This document shows, piece after piece, positions 4,370 to 6,501 of a stretch of DNA of 6,501 bases. The translations under genes were made by a program, and so were the position numbers. Source of the stretch: Maricaulis sp. (GTDB lineage Bacteria; Pseudomonadota; Alphaproteobacteria; Caulobacterales; Maricaulaceae); assembly GCA_002694345.1 (NCBI GenBank), contig NZLV01000183.1, positions 1 through 6,501 on the forward strand, given 5' to 3'. The stretch's first letter is position 1. The number at the start of each line of letters is the position of its first letter. The notes under the pieces were generated by a model. The model saw only the letters and a program-made list of their open reading frames with translations. It was not told the origin of the DNA and made no database searches.

Positions 4370-6295
4370 ATGCCATCGTCATCGGAAAGCAATCTGCGCG
4401 CCGCAATCGGGGATGCGGTTGAGCTTGGCGGGGGTATGCCCGTCGAGCCGGATCGGGGTTTTCCGCGCCGGATCGGTGCGGAAAACGTCAACCCCGGCCA
4501 GTGGCAGGCGCTGAAAGATGAATGGGGTATGCCGCCCGACTGCCCGGTCACGCCGCTGGGCACGGATGCGCTGCGCTATTTCTTCCTGACCACGAATGGC
4601 CAGGTGGTCTCGGTTCCCGACCTCAAGGCCGAGACCATAAAGAAACTGTTCGCTGGCCGCATGAATTACCTCTATTGGGCCTGGCCCCGGTGGAAGGCCC
4701 CCAAACCGGACGCGGAATGGGAAGTGGATGGCTGGGACGCCAATGCCGCCTCTGATGCCTTATATGATGCCTGCAGCCTGAAAGGCGTGTGGCGGGATTT
4801 CGACATGATCCGGGGGCGCGGCATGTGGCGCGATGATGATGGCTATCTGGTCATCCATTGCGGCGATGTGCTGTTTCGGAAGAATGAGAAAGGCGACATC
4901 GAGCGTCTGCGGCCGGGCGATTATACAACCGATTACGGCGGGGCCGTTTACCCGGCCGGTGCCCGCCTTCCCTATCCCTGGTCCGAGCCAGTTGACGCCA
5001 AGCCCGCGCGCGATGTGCTGGACCTGTTCGGCCATTGGCACTGGCGGCGCGACATAGATGCGCGGCTCTTGCTGGGCTGGGTGGTGTGTGCGGCGATGGC
5101 CGGGGCGCTGGACTGGCGACCGTCTGCCTATGTCACCGCGTCGTCAAGCTCGGGCAAGTCCACCCTGCTCAAGGGTGTGCTCAAGGCCCTGCTCGGCTCG
5201 CGCTCGCTCTATGTGACCAATGTCACGGCGGCGGGCCTGTATCAGCACATCAAACAGGATGCGCCGGCCGTGGTGATCGACCAGTTTGAAGCCGGGTCCA
5301 ATTCTTCCCGGGCCAAGGCGGTGATTGAATTGGTGCGCGATGCGTCGAGCGAGGGCCTGACCCTGCGAGGCGGTGCGGATCATAAGGGCGTGGAGTTTTC
5401 CGCCCGCAATTGCACCCTGTTCGCCTCGGTTCGCCGCCCGGCCATGCGGCCTGAGGACTTGAACCGGACGGCCTTCCTGCAGCTGGAGCGCCTGCCGCGC
5501 GATGCCGTCCTGCCAGACCTGAACCCGGCCCGCCTGCATGAGCTGGGCCGCCGCCTGATCCGGCGCATCTTTGACCGCTGGGACGATTATTTTGACACCC
5601 TGTCTGTGTGGCATTCCGCCCTGATGCAGGTGGGGCATTCCTCGCGCGGGGCCGACCAGTTCGGCGCGATGATGGCGGCATCGGACATTGTGCTGCACGA
5701 CATGCCGCCCTCGGCCGACGAGCTCGCCGAGTTGTGCGCCCTGCTCAAGCCGGAAGGCATGGTGGAATTTGAAGGCCAGATGGATGATTGGGAACGCTGC
5801 CTGAACCATATGCTGAGCGCGCCGGTCAATGCATGGCGCGCGGGCACGCAGTCGAGTGTCGGCCAGCTCCTCGCCGCTTTCATGGATGCCATCGCCGACA
5901 AGAACAAGGCGCAGGACATTTTCAGCGCCTCGACTGATGCGGGCATTCTCACCCAGGCGAACAAGCAATTGGCCACGGCTGGCCTCAAGATCGAGACCGC
6001 GCGGCGGAAATATGCGGGCGTGAAATGGTGGCTGTCCGTGCCCTCATCGGACGAGAAGCTGCGTCAGCTTTTCGATGGATCAGACTTTGAAGGCGAGACG
6101 GCCGTAGAGGGGGCCTGGGCCGGAGCCTTGCAGCAGGCCGAGCGCTGGCAAGCGGGCAAATCGGGCGGGCTATGGGTCTCCGAGCGCTCGCGTCTGGACG
6201 GGCGGCAACGCCGCTGCACCTGGCTTGACCTGAAAGCCATCCTGTCGGCCGAGCTGGCCGAGGAAGAGGATGAAGACATTGAAGTCCCGTTCTAG
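4370..6295 (+). CDS. P-loop ATPase / replicative helicase-like protein
   Basis: This 641-residue protein is the largest in the window. The N-terminal half (about 1-220) has a helical/strand region with many tryptophans (YLYWAWPRW, DGWDANAASDALYDA) and no recognised catalytic motif. Residues 232-375 are the motor: a preceding helix with LDWRP, a Walker A (TASSSSGKST, 256-265), a Walker B (AVVIDQFEAGS, 300-310), a conserved RGGADHKG (333-340), a strand FASV (351-354) and a putative arginine finger R366 (LNRTAFLQL). This order matches phage replicative ATPases with a helicase role. The first Walker A Gly is Ala257, and the residue after the Walker B aspartate D304 is Gln305, where Glu is usual. 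Residues 525-570 look like a winged helix, and 631-641 end in EEEDEDIEVPF. Good ribosome site at 4359. Helicase activity is inferred. Confidence 0.75.
   Translation: MPSSSESNLRAAIGDAVELGGGMPVEPDRGFPRRIGAENVNPGQWQALKDEWGMPPDCPVTPLGTDALRYFFLTTNGQVVSVPDLKAETIKKLFAGRMNYLYWAWPRWKAPKPDAEWEVDGWDANAASDALYDACSLKGVWRDFDMIRGRGMWRDDDGYLVIHCGDVLFRKNEKGDIERLRPGDYTTDYGGAVYPAGARLPYPWSEPVDAKPARDVLDLFGHWHWRRDIDARLLLGWVVCAAMAGALDWRPSAYVTASSSSGKSTLLKGVLKALLGSRSLYVTNVTAAGLYQHIKQDAPAVVIDQFEAGSNSSRAKAVIELVRDASSEGLTLRGGADHKGVEFSARNCTLFASVRRPAMRPEDLNRTAFLQLERLPRDAVLPDLNPARLHELGRRLIRRIFDRWDDYFDTLSVWHSALMQVGHSSRGADQFGAMMAASDIVLHDMPPSADELAELCALLKPEGMVEFEGQMDDWERCLNHMLSAPVNAWRAGTQSSVGQLLAAFMDAIADKNKAQDIFSASTDAGILTQANKQLATAGLKIETARRKYAGVKWWLSVPSSDEKLRQLFDGSDFEGETAVEGAWAGALQQAERWQAGKSGGLWVSERSRLDGRQRRCTWLDLKAILSAELAEEEDEDIEVPF
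4458..4486 (+). repeat. Intragenic hairpin at the start of the ATPase gene
   Basis: TTTTCCGCGCC (4459-4469) pairs with GGTGCGGAAAA (4475-4485) with one G-U wobble, and G4458 with C4486, giving a 12-bp stem around a GGATC loop in codons 30-39. The loop side is part of a direct 9-bp repeat, CCGGATCGG, at 4448-4456 and 4468-4476. It could be an mRNA structure, or an origin-like repeat inside a replication gene; neither is shown. Confidence 0.3.
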
Positions 6296-6501
6296 CCTTC
6301 CAGCTTGGCCTCCAGCTGGGCAATGGCCTCGGCCTGCCCGGCGTGCTGTTCGCGCAGGAGGTTCAACAGATCCCGCGCAATGCCGTCATGAACCGTCCGA
6401 TCCCCGGCGGTCATGTATTGAACATTGCGCAGGGACACATCCAGTGCGCGGGCGAGCTCGGCCTGCCAATGTGCGCCATAAAGGAGCCCGCCCATATGGG
6501 C
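6292..6501 (-). CDS. Small HTH protein, convergent with the ATPase gene, N-terminus uncertain
   Basis: The minus frame has an ATG at 6495 giving 67 residues, but remains open to the window edge (preceding codons GCC CAT), so the true start may lie outside. The sequence GGLLYGAHWQAELARALDVS then LRNVQYMTAGDR is a helix-turn-helix of the sort in short phage and prophage regulators: LYG-x-x-W-Q, L-A-x-x-L-x-V-S, then a recognition helix and a G-D turn. The usual VRRW in the recognition helix is VQYM here. Residues 43-65 form a charged, heptad-like coiled coil that could dimerise it. Its stop TAG overlaps the ATPase's stop on the other strand. A transcription regulator is likely; its target is unknown. 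Confidence 0.6.
   Translation of the reverse strand, partial: AHMGGLLYGAHWQAELARALDVSLRNVQYMTAGDRTVHDGIARDLLNLLREQHAGQAEAIAQLEAKLEG

Noticed and set aside
5144..5968. 274-codon minus-strand open frame opposite the ATPase gene
   Set aside because: The plus strand encodes the Walker motifs here; the antisense frame is a by-product of GC-rich third positions and has no ribosome site or recognisable domain.
1..6501. CRISPR array, tRNA, insertion sequence or integrase/att site
   Set aside because: No regularly spaced repeats, cloverleaf-like segment, transposase motif or tyrosine/serine recombinase residues were seen on either strand.

Overview
The window looks like the early (control plus replication) region of a temperate phage or prophage from a high-GC bacterium, most likely an alphaproteobacterium. 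The evidence is GC-rich third codon positions throughout the forward genes, a divergent repressor/Cro-like switch at the left, a tight run of overlapping small phage genes, and a replication block (DnaA-domain-like protein, Toprim protein, HhH protein, P-loop ATPase). The alphaproteobacterial assignment rests on composition and on the style of the DnaA-like domain. It is an inference, and I cannot name a genus.

Layout. Positions 1-201 (minus) hold the first 67 residues of an XRE-type helix-turn-helix protein, probably the lysogenic repressor, cut by the window edge. Positions 202-314 form an AT-richer divergent control region with a two-half-site operator candidate at 260-276. From 315 to 6295 everything reads rightward: a Cro-like HTH protein (315-677), a 42-aa single-span membrane protein (674-802), a phage protein with a conserved C-terminal domain (802-1407), a 'YRKKPV' phage protein (1407-1679), two unrecognised small proteins (1676-2026, 2023-2271), a stand-alone DnaA domain-IV-like protein (2271-2666), a Toprim primase-like protein (2663-3733), a helix-hairpin-helix protein (3733-4332) and a 641-aa P-loop ATPase/helicase-like protein (4370-6295). 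At the right edge a convergent minus-strand HTH gene (6292-6501) meets the ATPase gene at a shared CTAG stop.

How the parts work together. Eight of the nine junctions in the forward set overlap by 1 or 4 nt (ATGA or TGATG type), so this is probably one transcript started from the 202-314 region and translated in a coupled way. The only gap (37 nt, with a strong ribosome site) precedes the ATPase, possibly to set its level separately. I read 2271-6295 as a split phage replication module: origin recognition by the DnaA-IV-like protein, a Toprim protein and an HhH DNA-binding protein at the fork, and an ATPase motor. The ATPase has non-canonical Walker A and Walker B residues and ends in an acidic ...PF tail resembling the host SSB C-terminal tip. 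These are the most interesting features here. No tRNA, rRNA, CRISPR array, insertion sequence, integrase or attachment site was seen.
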